64,000 nucleotides of DNA from an uncultured Bacteroidia bacterium (GTDB lineage: Bacteria > Bacteroidota > Bacteroidia > Bacteroidales > UBA932). Below are positions 15,882 through 24,069 of the stretch, piece after piece (the stretch's first letter is position 1; every line of letters starts with the position of its first letter). Where the stretch lies: positions 1 to 64,000 of the forward strand of contig CADAJF010000001.1 in assembly GCA_902788175.1 (NCBI GenBank). Reading direction: 5' to 3'. A program made the translations under genes and the position numbers. Under the pieces are notes generated by a model. That model was not told the DNA's origin. It saw only the letters and a list, made by a program, of their open reading frames with translations, and did not search any database.

Positions 15882-17690
15882 TTGACGGCTCTCGAACTGC
15901 TGGCGCCCGCCAGAAACACAGACATCGGCTTCGCAGCCATAGACTGCGGGGCCGATGCCGTATATATCGCGGGGCCGGCGTTCGGCGCCCGGCAGGCGGC
16001 CGGCAACAGCCTGAAGGATATCCAGGCGCTGTGCAGCTATGCCCACCGCTTCGGCGCGCGCATCTTCGCCACGGTGAACACCCTGGTGCTGGAGCAGGAA
16101 ATGGAGCAGGCGCAGTCCCTGGTAAGGGGGCTGGAAGAGGCCGGCGTGGATGCACTCATTGTCCCGGCCCCGGCCGTGCTTTCCATGAGTACCCGCCTTC
16201 CCCTCCACGCCTCCACCCAATGTGCCATCCGCACGGCAGAGAAGGCCCGTTTCCTGGAAAGTCTGGGCTATGGCCGCCTGGTGCTGGAGCGGCAGCTGTC
16301 GCTGGAGCAGATCAAAAGCATCCGGGACGCCGTGGATGTAGAGATCGAGTGCTTTGTGCACGGGGCGCTGTGCGTCTGCTACAGCGGGGAATGCTATCTG
16401 TCCGAGTACCTTACCGGCCGAAGCGCCAACCGCGGCGCCTGTGCCCAGCCCTGCCGCAGCCTTTATGACTTGGAAGACGCCTCCGGGAAGGTGCTCCTAA
16501 GGAACAAGGCGCTGCTCTCGCTCAAGGACTTCAACCTCCTGCATCGCCTGGAAGATTTGACGGACGCCGGAGTCTGTTCTTTCAAGATAGAAGGCCGCCT
16601 GAAAAGCGAATCATACGTCCGTAACGTGGTAAAAGCCTATTCAGAGGCCCTTGACAGCCTGGTAGAGCGCCATCCGGAGCGCTACTGCCGTGCCAGCTAC
16701 GGCCATGTGCGGGGCGGCTTCGTGCCGGATGTGGACAAAACCTTTAACCGGGGCTATACAGAGTTGTTTCTGGATGGGCAGCGCGGCCAGTGGGCCAGCA
16801 TGGAGGCACCCAAATCCATGGGGGAATATGTGGGCACGGTGGCACGGGTACAGCCCGGCGCAGTGCAGTTGCAAGCCGCTAAAACGGGCCTGGAGCTCTC
16901 CAACGGAGACGGTTTTGCCTTCACCGCACCGGACGGCAGCATCGTAGGCTTCCGGGCCGACACCTGCGAAGGCTTCACCCTCCGCGGCCGCATACCGCAA
17001 CAGCTGAGGATGGGCATGAAGCTGTACCGCAACATCAGCGCTGCCTTCGAGCGGCAGCTGGAAGCTGCCAAACCCGTGCGCGAGATGGACGTCCGGGTAG
17101 AGATGCATCTGGCCCACGGCACGCTAAGCGCCAAGGCCGTTTCCGAAGACGGCCGGGAAGCGTCCCTTTCGGTGGAAACAGGTGCAGAAGCAGCAAGGGA
17201 GCCGGAGCGCATGTTGCAAAGCCTTACTGAACAGATGGCCAAGCGCAGCGGCCACTACTGTTTCCTGCAGCCGCGGATTCAGGTAGAAGGGACGGTCCCG
17301 TTCCTGCCCATCTCGGCCGTCAACAGCCTGCGACGGGAGCTGGCAGCGGCTCTGGATAGCCGGCCCGTCCTTGCCCGTCCGCTTCCCAAAGGGACGGAGA
17401 ATCCTGCCGTCCAAGCTCCGGAAACACTTGACTACAAGTCCAATATCGCTAATTCGGCAGACCGTGCCCTCTTTGCTGCCAGGGGCACCCAAAACATGGA
17501 GGACGCCTACGAGCTAAGCCACCGCAGCGGCGTAGAGTACATGCGCAGCAAATACTGTATCCGCCACGAACTGGGCCTTTGCCCCAAACAAGGCAAGGTA
17601 AAGGCGGCGGAACCGCTGCTTCTTCGCAACGGCAAGCAGCGGCTCCGCCTGCACTTCCACTGCACCACCTGCGAAATGACCGTGGAATAA
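15882..17690 (+). CDS. U32 family protein, RlhA/TrhP-like RNA hydroxylation enzyme
   Basis: A 602-residue member of the collagenase-like U32 family. ALELLAPARNTDIGFAAIDC and CFVHGALCVCYSGECYLS are the signature, with cysteines in the latter and in GACAQPC suited to an Fe-S cluster. E. coli relatives act in prephenate-dependent hydroxylation of tRNA (TrhP) or of 23S rRNA (RlhA), so the peptidase label is probably historical. The length is closer to RlhA. No ATG fits the N-terminus; translation most likely starts at the TTG at 15882, immediately after the TPR stop. Confidence 0.85.
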   Translation: MTALELLAPARNTDIGFAAIDCGADAVYIAGPAFGARQAAGNSLKDIQALCSYAHRFGARIFATVNTLVLEQEMEQAQSLVRGLEEAGVDALIVPAPAVLSMSTRLPLHASTQCAIRTAEKARFLESLGYGRLVLERQLSLEQIKSIRDAVDVEIECFVHGALCVCYSGECYLSEYLTGRSANRGACAQPCRSLYDLEDASGKVLLRNKALLSLKDFNLLHRLEDLTDAGVCSFKIEGRLKSESYVRNVVKAYSEALDSLVERHPERYCRASYGHVRGGFVPDVDKTFNRGYTELFLDGQRGQWASMEAPKSMGEYVGTVARVQPGAVQLQAAKTGLELSNGDGFAFTAPDGSIVGFRADTCEGFTLRGRIPQQLRMGMKLYRNISAAFERQLEAAKPVREMDVRVEMHLAHGTLSAKAVSEDGREASLSVETGAEAAREPERMLQSLTEQMAKRSGHYCFLQPRIQVEGTVPFLPISAVNSLRRELAAALDSRPVLARPLPKGTENPAVQAPETLDYKSNIANSADRALFAARGTQNMEDAYELSHRSGVEYMRSKYCIRHELGLCPKQGKVKAAEPLLLRNGKQRLRLHFHCTTCEMTVE

Positions 17691-17700
17691 AGCCAGCCGG

Positions 17701-18105
17701 CTACAGCTCCAAAGACAATAATTCTTCCCCCAGCTGGTGTAAAGCCTTTTCAATCTTTTTTACCTGTGCCGGGCGCGGCTTGGTCTTTCCATTGGCATAG
17801 TGCCAGAGCTGCTTTTGGTTAATCCCCGTTATCCTCTCAAGGGCAGACTTGGTGAAGATCTTGCAATACATCTGGAGAAAAGACCGGGTATCCATCCGGA
17901 AAACAATCTGGTATTCTCCCTTTAGCTCCTCCGGGACAGGGTCCCCATAATCAATACACGCTTCTTTTAAGACGATCAGCCCATCTTCCAGGCTCCTTTT
18001 GACCTCTTCCAGCGTTTCTCCAATCCCGCCGACGCCACTAATCTCTTCCAGATAGGCCCCATAATTGTGTTCCGCTTTTTCAATAACAGCATGTAACGTA
18101 ACCAT
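17701..18105 (-). CDS. hicB: HicB-family antitoxin
   Basis: A 134-residue protein with the HicB partial RNase H fold (EHNYGAYLEEISGVGGIGETLEEVKRSLEDGL) and a C-terminal helix-turn-helix (ERITGINQKQLWHYANGKTKPR). It neutralises HicA and should repress the operon through its HTH. It starts 3 bases after the hicA stop, in the toxin-first order typical of hicAB. Confidence 0.9.
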   Translation of the reverse strand: MVTLHAVIEKAEHNYGAYLEEISGVGGIGETLEEVKRSLEDGLIVLKEACIDYGDPVPEELKGEYQIVFRMDTRSFLQMYCKIFTKSALERITGINQKQLWHYANGKTKPRPAQVKKIEKALHQLGEELLSLEL

Positions 18106-18108
18106 AAT

Positions 18109-18300
18109 TCATTTGAGATTAGCATCTTTAACAATTGACCTGTATAAGCCTTCCGGCATGTCTTGGCTTTCTTTTCCCGGAACACAGATATTTTTTACAG
18201 AACCGACTCTTTTGAAAATCCTGTGGTCTCCCCTGATTCTGACCTGTCTCCAGCCGTTTATTTCCAGCAGAAGTATCACGTCCTTTACCTTTTTGCCCAT
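18109..18300 (-). CDS. hicA: HicA-family mRNA interferase toxin
   Basis: A 63-residue protein with the dsRBD-like HicA fold: VILLLEINGWRQVRIRGDH, where the histidine of GDHR is the catalytic-type residue, and VPGKESQDMPEGLYRSI. HicA cleaves mRNA and is blocked by HicB. The gene is complete and next to a complete hicB, so the pair looks functional. A TACTTTTG element lies two bases before its ATG, which would suggest a leaderless transcript or a different start. Confidence 0.9.
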   Translation of the reverse strand: MGKKVKDVILLLEINGWRQVRIRGDHRIFKRVGSVKNICVPGKESQDMPEGLYRSIVKDANLK

Positions 18301-18334
18301 GCAAAAGTAACTATTTTTCTATTATTTTGCAAAT

Positions 18335-19510
18335 TTAGATCAGTTCCAACACCAGTTCTACGTCACCGAGGCGGATGGGGAGACCGTTGTTCTTTTCGAT
18401 GAATCCGTAGGAGAGGGAGCCGCGCCAGACTATGTCGTCCCGGCTGTTGAGGGGGATTTCCAGCTCTATTCCGTAGCTTTTGGAATTGTATTTGACCGTG
18501 GTGCTGGCCTTCCAGGTGGTGCGGGTTCCGCCGTCGTCCTCCACCATCATAAAGGCGCTGGCCGACAGCTGCGGCGTCCACTCCGACACCAGCACGGCAT
18601 TCAGTGGCACCTCCTGCTCCAGCTGGTTGCGGCGCACGACTATCATAAAGTCCGTGACAGTGGGGTCGTACTGCCGGATATCGGCCTCACTGGTGGCCTT
18701 GAACTTTTCTATGGAGCCTATCTTGAGCCAGAACTCGCTGGCACCGGCAAACCAGGAATCGTACTGGCGAAGGGCCTTGAGCGAACGCACAACCAGGGTA
18801 CGGACATCTCCGTCGGCCTTGGTGGGCCCGACCAGGATGTCACCCCCGCCGCTGCCCCAGGAAGGGTCTTCCCTACGGAGCATTTCCAGGCTTTTGTAGT
18901 CTGCATCCGTGTTGCGGTTCACCACCCAGACAGGGCGTTCAAGGGACATTTGCTCGTCCACCATCACCTTCCGGACAGAGCCATCCGGGAGAAGTTCGTA
19001 CCCTTCGTTGCGCGCCGCCCCTGCGCCGGGGTCATAGGTAATCACCGGCAGTGAATGGCCGTCCCACGTATCCGATCCCGGCCAGTAGATTTGCACATCC
19101 GAGACAGCCAGCGAGTCCAGCCAGGCCTCTGCCTCCCCCTCTGCCGCTTTGGTGCCAGAACGCCCAAGGACCGCTTCCCGCAGCAGGTCCCGCAGCGGAC
19201 GGCTGTACTTGTGTGCCTTGGTGGAGGCCTCCTCTCCCACACCGCAACCCGGCGCGGTGAAAAGGTCCCGCATCCGGTACTCTTCATCGTAGCCGTTGCC
19301 GGCCGACGTTCCGGCAGCCTCCTGCACCTCCTGCATCTGCTCCCTTTCCAGGGGAACTGCCGAGAGCAGCTGCGCCACCTCTTCCAGCATAATGAAGCCC
19401 TGCTCCTGCTGCTCCGGATCCAAAACTTCCTCTTCCCATTTGTCGCACCCCACTCCCGAGGCGGCGAGCAGGACGCCCAGGGCGCCCCTCAAAAACATTC
19501 CGTATCTCAT
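18335..19510 (-). CDS. Putative lipoprotein of unknown function
   Basis: A 391-residue protein that begins MRYGMFLRGALGVLLAASG, then GCDKWEEE, so it may be lipidated although the lipobox is weak. The rest is hydrophilic with no motif I recognise; a late GVELEIPLNS-like strand pattern (YGIELEIPLNSRDDIVW) suggests a beta domain. It stands alone, with a 14-base inverted repeat just upstream. I cannot assign a role. Confidence 0.6.
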   Translation of the reverse strand: MRYGMFLRGALGVLLAASGVGCDKWEEEVLDPEQQEQGFIMLEEVAQLLSAVPLEREQMQEVQEAAGTSAGNGYDEEYRMRDLFTAPGCGVGEEASTKAHKYSRPLRDLLREAVLGRSGTKAAEGEAEAWLDSLAVSDVQIYWPGSDTWDGHSLPVITYDPGAGAARNEGYELLPDGSVRKVMVDEQMSLERPVWVVNRNTDADYKSLEMLRREDPSWGSGGGDILVGPTKADGDVRTLVVRSLKALRQYDSWFAGASEFWLKIGSIEKFKATSEADIRQYDPTVTDFMIVVRRNQLEQEVPLNAVLVSEWTPQLSASAFMMVEDDGGTRTTWKASTTVKYNSKSYGIELEIPLNSRDDIVWRGSLSYGFIEKNNGLPIRLGDVELVLELI

Positions 19511-19528
19511 TGTGCAAAGTACGGAAGC

Positions 19529-19561
19529 ATTATCCGTGTTAGCAAAACTAACACGGATAAT
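19529..19561. repeat. Perfect 14-base inverted repeat
   Basis: ATTATCCGTGTTAG, then CAAAA, then the exact inverse. It lies upstream of the lipoprotein gene and downstream of prmC, and lacks a T tract after the stem in the minus direction. It is more likely an operator or a 5' leader stem than a terminator. Confidence 0.7.
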
Positions 19562-19594
19562 CGTCAAAAATGGCGTTTGAAGGGCCCAGAAGGG

Positions 19595-20497
19595 CTACTT
19601 TGCGTAGAAGACGAAGCGGTTTTTGTCGTAAAAATCCGCTACTATCGAAGTTTGGGAGAAGCCGTTTTGGCGGAAAAGCTCCTCGGTCTCTTTCCCCAGG
19701 ACCTCGTTGATCTCTGTGAGGCACTTCCCTTCCGGGGAGAGGAAGCGCTGCGACCAGCGGGCTATGGCGCGGTAATACAGGAGCGGATCATTGTCCGGGA
19801 CAAAGAGGGCGCCCGGAGGCTCATGCTCCACCACATTGCGGCGCATCTGCGCCTTTTCCTTCTCCATGATATAGGGAGGGTTGGAGAGGATAAGGTCAAA
19901 AGGACCGAGGTTGAACTCCTGCTCCGTATCCAGGACATCCGCCGCTACAAACGTGGGGGAGAGGGCTCCGGTGCTCTTGAGCTCCGAAGAGAAGTTCTGG
20001 CTGCGGGCCAGCTCCAGGGCCGGTTCCGAGATATCCACCCCCACAACCCGCGCCCCGGGAACGCCCAACGCCACAGACCAGGCAATATTGCCCGACCCTG
20101 TGCAAAGGTCCAGGATGCGGACCGGCTCTGCCGATTTCCCGAAAGGAATCCTCATGCGCTTGACGCGGGCTGCCAGCTTGACGGCCTCCCGCACCAGGAG
20201 TTCTGTCTCCGGGCGGGGGATGAGCACATCCGGCGTAACGCGGAAAGACCTGCCGCAGAATTCCGATCGGCCTGTCACATACTGGATGGGCATGCCCTCC
20301 ACCAGGCGTTCCATGTCCTTTTCCAGCGCTGCAAGCCCCTTTTTCTCTATCTGGTAGTGCGGCTCCACAATATGCGTGTAGCTTTTGGTTCCTATCACGT
20401 TTTCACAGAGCATGAGCACAATGCTGCGTGCCTCCGCCGTGGGGTACAGGGGTTCCAAGCGGGCAATGCCCTCTTTGATAAATTCCGTCAGGAGCAT
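19595..20497 (-). CDS. prmC: Peptide chain release factor glutamine methyltransferase
   Basis: A 300-residue enzyme that methylates the GGQ glutamine of RF1 and RF2. It has the PrmC N-terminal helical domain, MPIQYVTGRSEFCGR, PDVLIPRPETELLV, the SAM site ILDLCTGSGNIAW, and the NPPY motif (DLILSNPPYIMEKE) that holds the substrate glutamine. Length and order of motifs are normal. It is the last gene of a PBP-ddl-prmC run with 1-3 base gaps. Confidence 0.95.
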   Translation of the reverse strand: MLLTEFIKEGIARLEPLYPTAEARSIVLMLCENVIGTKSYTHIVEPHYQIEKKGLAALEKDMERLVEGMPIQYVTGRSEFCGRSFRVTPDVLIPRPETELLVREAVKLAARVKRMRIPFGKSAEPVRILDLCTGSGNIAWSVALGVPGARVVGVDISEPALELARSQNFSSELKSTGALSPTFVAADVLDTEQEFNLGPFDLILSNPPYIMEKEKAQMRRNVVEHEPPGALFVPDNDPLLYYRAIARWSQRFLSPEGKCLTEINEVLGKETEELFRQNGFSQTSIVADFYDKNRFVFYAK

Positions 20498-20500
20498 CTC

Positions 20501-21520
20501 TTATGCGTTTTCTATGATGGTGGTCAGGAAATCCGTGATGCCCATCCCCGCCGCACGTACCATCTTGGGCACCAGCGAGGCATTGGTCATGCCGGGGATG
20601 ATGTTCACCTCCAGGAAATAGATGCCGTCCGGGGCCGATATATAGTCCATGCGCACCAGGCCCTTGCAACCCAGGTGATGGTAGATGCGCCGGGTGATGT
20701 CCTGCACCTGGGCCGCCAGGGCATCCGGGATCTGGGCCGGACAGACCTCCCGGCTGTAACCGTTGTACTTGGCGTCGTAGTCGAACCAGCCTGTATCGGA
20801 GATAATCTCGATGACCGGCAGGGCCTTTACCTCCTTTCCGTCGAAGTACACGGCGCAGGTAAGTTCATGCTCACAGGGGATGGCCGCTTCCACCAGGACT
20901 GTATCGCCCTCCGAGAAAGCGAAGCGGATGGCAGCGGGAAGGTCTTCGGGGTGCTCTACCTTGGTGATGCCGAAACTGGAACCGCCGTTGGTGGGCTTTA
21001 CGAAAAGGGGCAGGCCCAGGCGGGCTACCGTCTTCCGGCTGAACTCCTCTACGTCGCTTCCCTGGCGGATAAAGGCATCCGGTGCCAGCTTTACGAATTC
21101 CGCTCCGCGGAGATAACTCTTGCAGGAGTATTTGTCGAAGGCAACGGTGGTCACGAAGGCACTGCAGCTGGAGTGAGGGACACCCAGCATCTCCAGGTAA
21201 CCCTGCAACAGGCCCGTCTCTCCGGGGGCACCGTGCTGCATGATGTAGGCAAAGTCGAATTTCACCTTTTCGCCAAGCACCATAACGGAGAAATCCGTCT
21301 TATCCACTTCCGGCTGGGCACCCTCGGGAAAAGGCTGGCGCATGGCATTGGCCTTGCGCATGGCCACTAGCTTCCAGCTTCCGAAGCGGGCGAAAATCTC
21401 ATAGACATCGTAGCGGAACTCGTCGATGCGGGCGGCAGTGAACTCACCGCTGCGGCACGCTACCTCCCACTCGGAGGAGTCACTGCCGTAGATAACGGCA
21501 ATGGATTGATATTGGGCCAT
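20501..21520 (-). CDS. ddl: D-alanine--D-alanine ligase
   Basis: A 339-residue ATP-grasp enzyme that joins two D-alanines for peptidoglycan precursors in the cytoplasm. IMQHGAPGETGLLQGYLEMLGVP is the family N-terminal motif, LFVKPTNGGSSFGI the ATP-binding strand and loop, and FLEVNIIPGMT the C-terminal metal-binding motif. The ATG at 21520 is preferred over a TTG three codons upstream; it lies one base after the PBP stop, which links the two cell-wall genes. Confidence 0.93.
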   Translation of the reverse strand: MAQYQSIAVIYGSDSSEWEVACRSGEFTAARIDEFRYDVYEIFARFGSWKLVAMRKANAMRQPFPEGAQPEVDKTDFSVMVLGEKVKFDFAYIMQHGAPGETGLLQGYLEMLGVPHSSCSAFVTTVAFDKYSCKSYLRGAEFVKLAPDAFIRQGSDVEEFSRKTVARLGLPLFVKPTNGGSSFGITKVEHPEDLPAAIRFAFSEGDTVLVEAAIPCEHELTCAVYFDGKEVKALPVIEIISDTGWFDYDAKYNGYSREVCPAQIPDALAAQVQDITRRIYHHLGCKGLVRMDYISAPDGIYFLEVNIIPGMTNASLVPKMVRAAGMGITDFLTTIIENA

Positions 21521-21521
21521 A

Positions 21522-23852
21522 TTATTCAAAATAGTAATTTTCCAGTTCTGTCATTTCTGAGGACTCTTCGCCGCTGGAAGCTCCAACGCAGTAATTGCCC
21601 TTCAGGGACTCGGGGAAGACGTCCGAGGGCGATACGCCCAGCGTCCCGTCCTTGACTACCTTCTGCATCCAAAGGCCGAAGATGGGCAGCGCCATATTGG
21701 CGCCCTGACCCAGGCTGCTGTTCTGGAAGTGGACGTAACGGTCTTCCGCTCCCACCCACACGCCGGCCGTGATGGTGGGCGTATAGCCGATGAACCAGCC
21801 GTCGGAGTTGTCGTTGGTAGTACCGGTTTTGCCGGCTATCTCCCCCTTGATGCCATAGCGGAAACGCAGGCGCCCGCCTGTTCCGCCGTCCACCACGGCG
21901 CGCATCATCTGGATCATGGCGCCGGTGGCACGCTGGGATAGGGCCTCCCGCTTGCGGCCGCGGTACTGCCCCAGCACATTGCCTTCGCTGTCTTCGATGC
22001 GGGTGACAAAAATCGGATAGGTATAGGTGCCTCCCGAGGGGAAGGTATTGTACGCCGTAACCATGTCATAGACGGAAAGGTCTGCGGAGCCCACACAGAG
22101 CGAGACCACCGGGTCTATATAGCCGCCCACGCCCATTTTCCGCATCATGGACACCATGGGCAGCGGGCCCAGCTGCTTCATGAGGTAAGCCGCGATGGAG
22201 TTGGAGCTGTGCGAAAGGCCCCAGGTGAGGTTGACCACGGAACCGTCCGTATGGGTATCGGTGGGGCTCCAGGTCTTGTCTCCGTTTACCACAATGACCA
22301 CGGGGGCATTCACCACGGGATCACAGGGCGTCATGCCCGACTCCATGGCCAGCGTATAAAGGAAGGGCTTGACCGTGGAACCTACCTGGCGCTTGCCCTG
22401 GCGCACATTGTCATATTTGAAATAGCGGTAATCCGGGCCGCCTACATAGGCTTTCACGTGGCCGGTACCGGGCTCGATGGCCATAAAAGCGGCACGGAGG
22501 AAGGACTTGTAGTAGCGGATGGAGTCGTCCGGGGTTAGGAGGGTATCCTTGTAGCCGGGGCTCTCCCAAGTGAAAACGCGCATCCTGACGGGCTGGGAAA
22601 AGCTTTTCTGGATCTCTGCGTCTGAGTAGCCGGAGGCTTTCATCATGCGGGTGCGGTCGCTCCAGCGGCGGGCCTGCTTGAGGGTGGTTTCCACGATGGA
22701 AGCATCTACATCGGCGGAGAAGGGGGCATTCTTGCGGTTCCTGAGCTCCCTGTTCAGGGATTTCTGGAGGTCTTTGCTCAGGTGCTCCACTACAGCTTCC
22801 TCTGCGTAGCGCTGCATCTTGTAATTGATAGTGGTATAGATGCGCAGGCCGTCGCGGTCCAGGTCATAGGGGGTGCCGTCGCTTTTGGTATTCTTGTTGA
22901 GCCAGCCGTAGATGGGGTCATCGGCCCATTGGAGGGAATCTACCTGGTAATCCTCCACGGTAGCGTAAGAGGAGCGCTTGGGCTTTTCTGCGCTCATGGT
23001 GCGGCGCAGCATATCCCGGAAATACGGGCCGATACCTGTGGTCCGGTCCCCCTGGCGGGAGTAGAGCACGATAGGAAGGGCCTTGAGGGAGTCGCACTGG
23101 ACCTGGGTAAGGTAATCCATGCCCTCCATGCGGTCCAGCACCAGATTGCGGCGGCGCAGGGCATGGTCCGGGTTCAGGGAAGGGTTGTAGCGCGTGGGCT
23201 TGTTCACCATGCCCACCAGTACGGCACTCTCTTCGGGGAGAAGCTCCGAGGGCTTTTTCCCGAAAAAGTAATTGGCGGCCGAGGATATTCCATAGGAATT
23301 GGAGCCGAAGAAAACGGCGTTCAGGTACATGCCCAGAATCTCTTCCTTGGTATAGTTGCGTTCCAGCTTGACGGCAGTGATCCACTCCTTGAGCTTGATC
23401 CACACCATCTTTACCTTGCCGATATGGGCATCGCGGGGATAGAGGGTCTTGGCCAGCTGCTGGGTGATGGTGGAGCCGCCGCCCTGGGAAGAATCCCGCG
23501 AAAGGAGGGTGCGGAAAAACACGCGGCCCAGGGACCAGAGGTCTATCCCGGAATGGTTGTAGAAGCGCTTGTCCTCCGTGGCCACGGTGGCCTGGATCAG
23601 GGAGGCGGGCAGTTCATCGTAGCCCACGAAAACCCTGTTCTCTATATGGTAGGTGGTGAGGATTTCCCCTTCCTCCGCGATGACCTGGGTGGCCAGCTTG
23701 GAGTCCGGGTTCTCCAGTTCCTCGATGGAGGGGATATCGGCGAAGGCCCAGACAAGGCACAGCAACACCGCCAGCAATATGAGCGGCGTCACAAGCAGTA
23801 TCCAGAACCACTTTATGATCTTTTTCTTGCTTTCTTGCGTCATGGCTTCCAT
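21522..23852 (-). CDS. Class A penicillin-binding protein (PBP1A type)
   Basis: A protein of about 776 residues with a cytoplasmic tail, one membrane helix (WFWILLVTPLILLAVLLCLVW), a GT51 glycosyltransferase domain (EDKRFYNHSGID with the catalytic Glu near 92; GGSTITQQLAK) and a transpeptidase domain: STVK near 489, SHSSN near 547 and AGKTGTTNDNSDGWFIG near 671. It polymerises and crosslinks peptidoglycan. Two ATG starts (23852 and 23843) are possible. It heads a cell-wall operon with ddl. Confidence 0.92.
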   Translation of the reverse strand: MEAMTQESKKKIIKWFWILLVTPLILLAVLLCLVWAFADIPSIEELENPDSKLATQVIAEEGEILTTYHIENRVFVGYDELPASLIQATVATEDKRFYNHSGIDLWSLGRVFFRTLLSRDSSQGGGSTITQQLAKTLYPRDAHIGKVKMVWIKLKEWITAVKLERNYTKEEILGMYLNAVFFGSNSYGISSAANYFFGKKPSELLPEESAVLVGMVNKPTRYNPSLNPDHALRRRNLVLDRMEGMDYLTQVQCDSLKALPIVLYSRQGDRTTGIGPYFRDMLRRTMSAEKPKRSSYATVEDYQVDSLQWADDPIYGWLNKNTKSDGTPYDLDRDGLRIYTTINYKMQRYAEEAVVEHLSKDLQKSLNRELRNRKNAPFSADVDASIVETTLKQARRWSDRTRMMKASGYSDAEIQKSFSQPVRMRVFTWESPGYKDTLLTPDDSIRYYKSFLRAAFMAIEPGTGHVKAYVGGPDYRYFKYDNVRQGKRQVGSTVKPFLYTLAMESGMTPCDPVVNAPVVIVVNGDKTWSPTDTHTDGSVVNLTWGLSHSSNSIAAYLMKQLGPLPMVSMMRKMGVGGYIDPVVSLCVGSADLSVYDMVTAYNTFPSGGTYTYPIFVTRIEDSEGNVLGQYRGRKREALSQRATGAMIQMMRAVVDGGTGGRLRFRYGIKGEIAGKTGTTNDNSDGWFIGYTPTITAGVWVGAEDRYVHFQNSSLGQGANMALPIFGLWMQKVVKDGTLGVSPSDVFPESLKGNYCVGASSGEESSEMTELENYYFE

Positions 23853-23900
23853 TTTTTCACATGTGTACAAGACCTAAGGTCTTGGCAAAAGTTCAACTTA

Positions 23901-23908
23901 CAAAAATA
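23901..23908 (-). promoter_or_regulatory. Probable promoter -7 motif for the PBP-ddl-prmC operon
   Basis: The minus strand reads TATTTTTG about 49 bases before the start. Confidence 0.5.
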
Positions 23909-24069
23909 AACAGAAAATTTGGAAAAATCCCCGGATTCTGCTTTACTTTGCAGAAATTTTTGGCACGAAAACCGCCTGGCCTTCCCTTGAGCGCCAAAGG
24001 CCCTCCCCCGAGGGGAGAGGTTCCGGGAGGGGGTAACGCGGGCGATAATTAGAGCGTAAGCATAAACGT

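Noticed and set aside
19055..21370. A 771-codon open frame on the plus strand
   Set aside because: It is the antisense shadow of the lipoprotein, prmC and ddl genes, all of which have clear family motifs. High GC makes long antisense frames common here.
22782..23909. A 375-codon open frame on the plus strand
   Set aside because: Antisense to the class A PBP gene.
23990..24045. G/C-rich stretch before topA that could be a G-quadruplex or small RNA
   Set aside because: It has CCCTCCCCC and GGGAGGGGG that can pair, but there is no further support such as a promoter or conserved structure.
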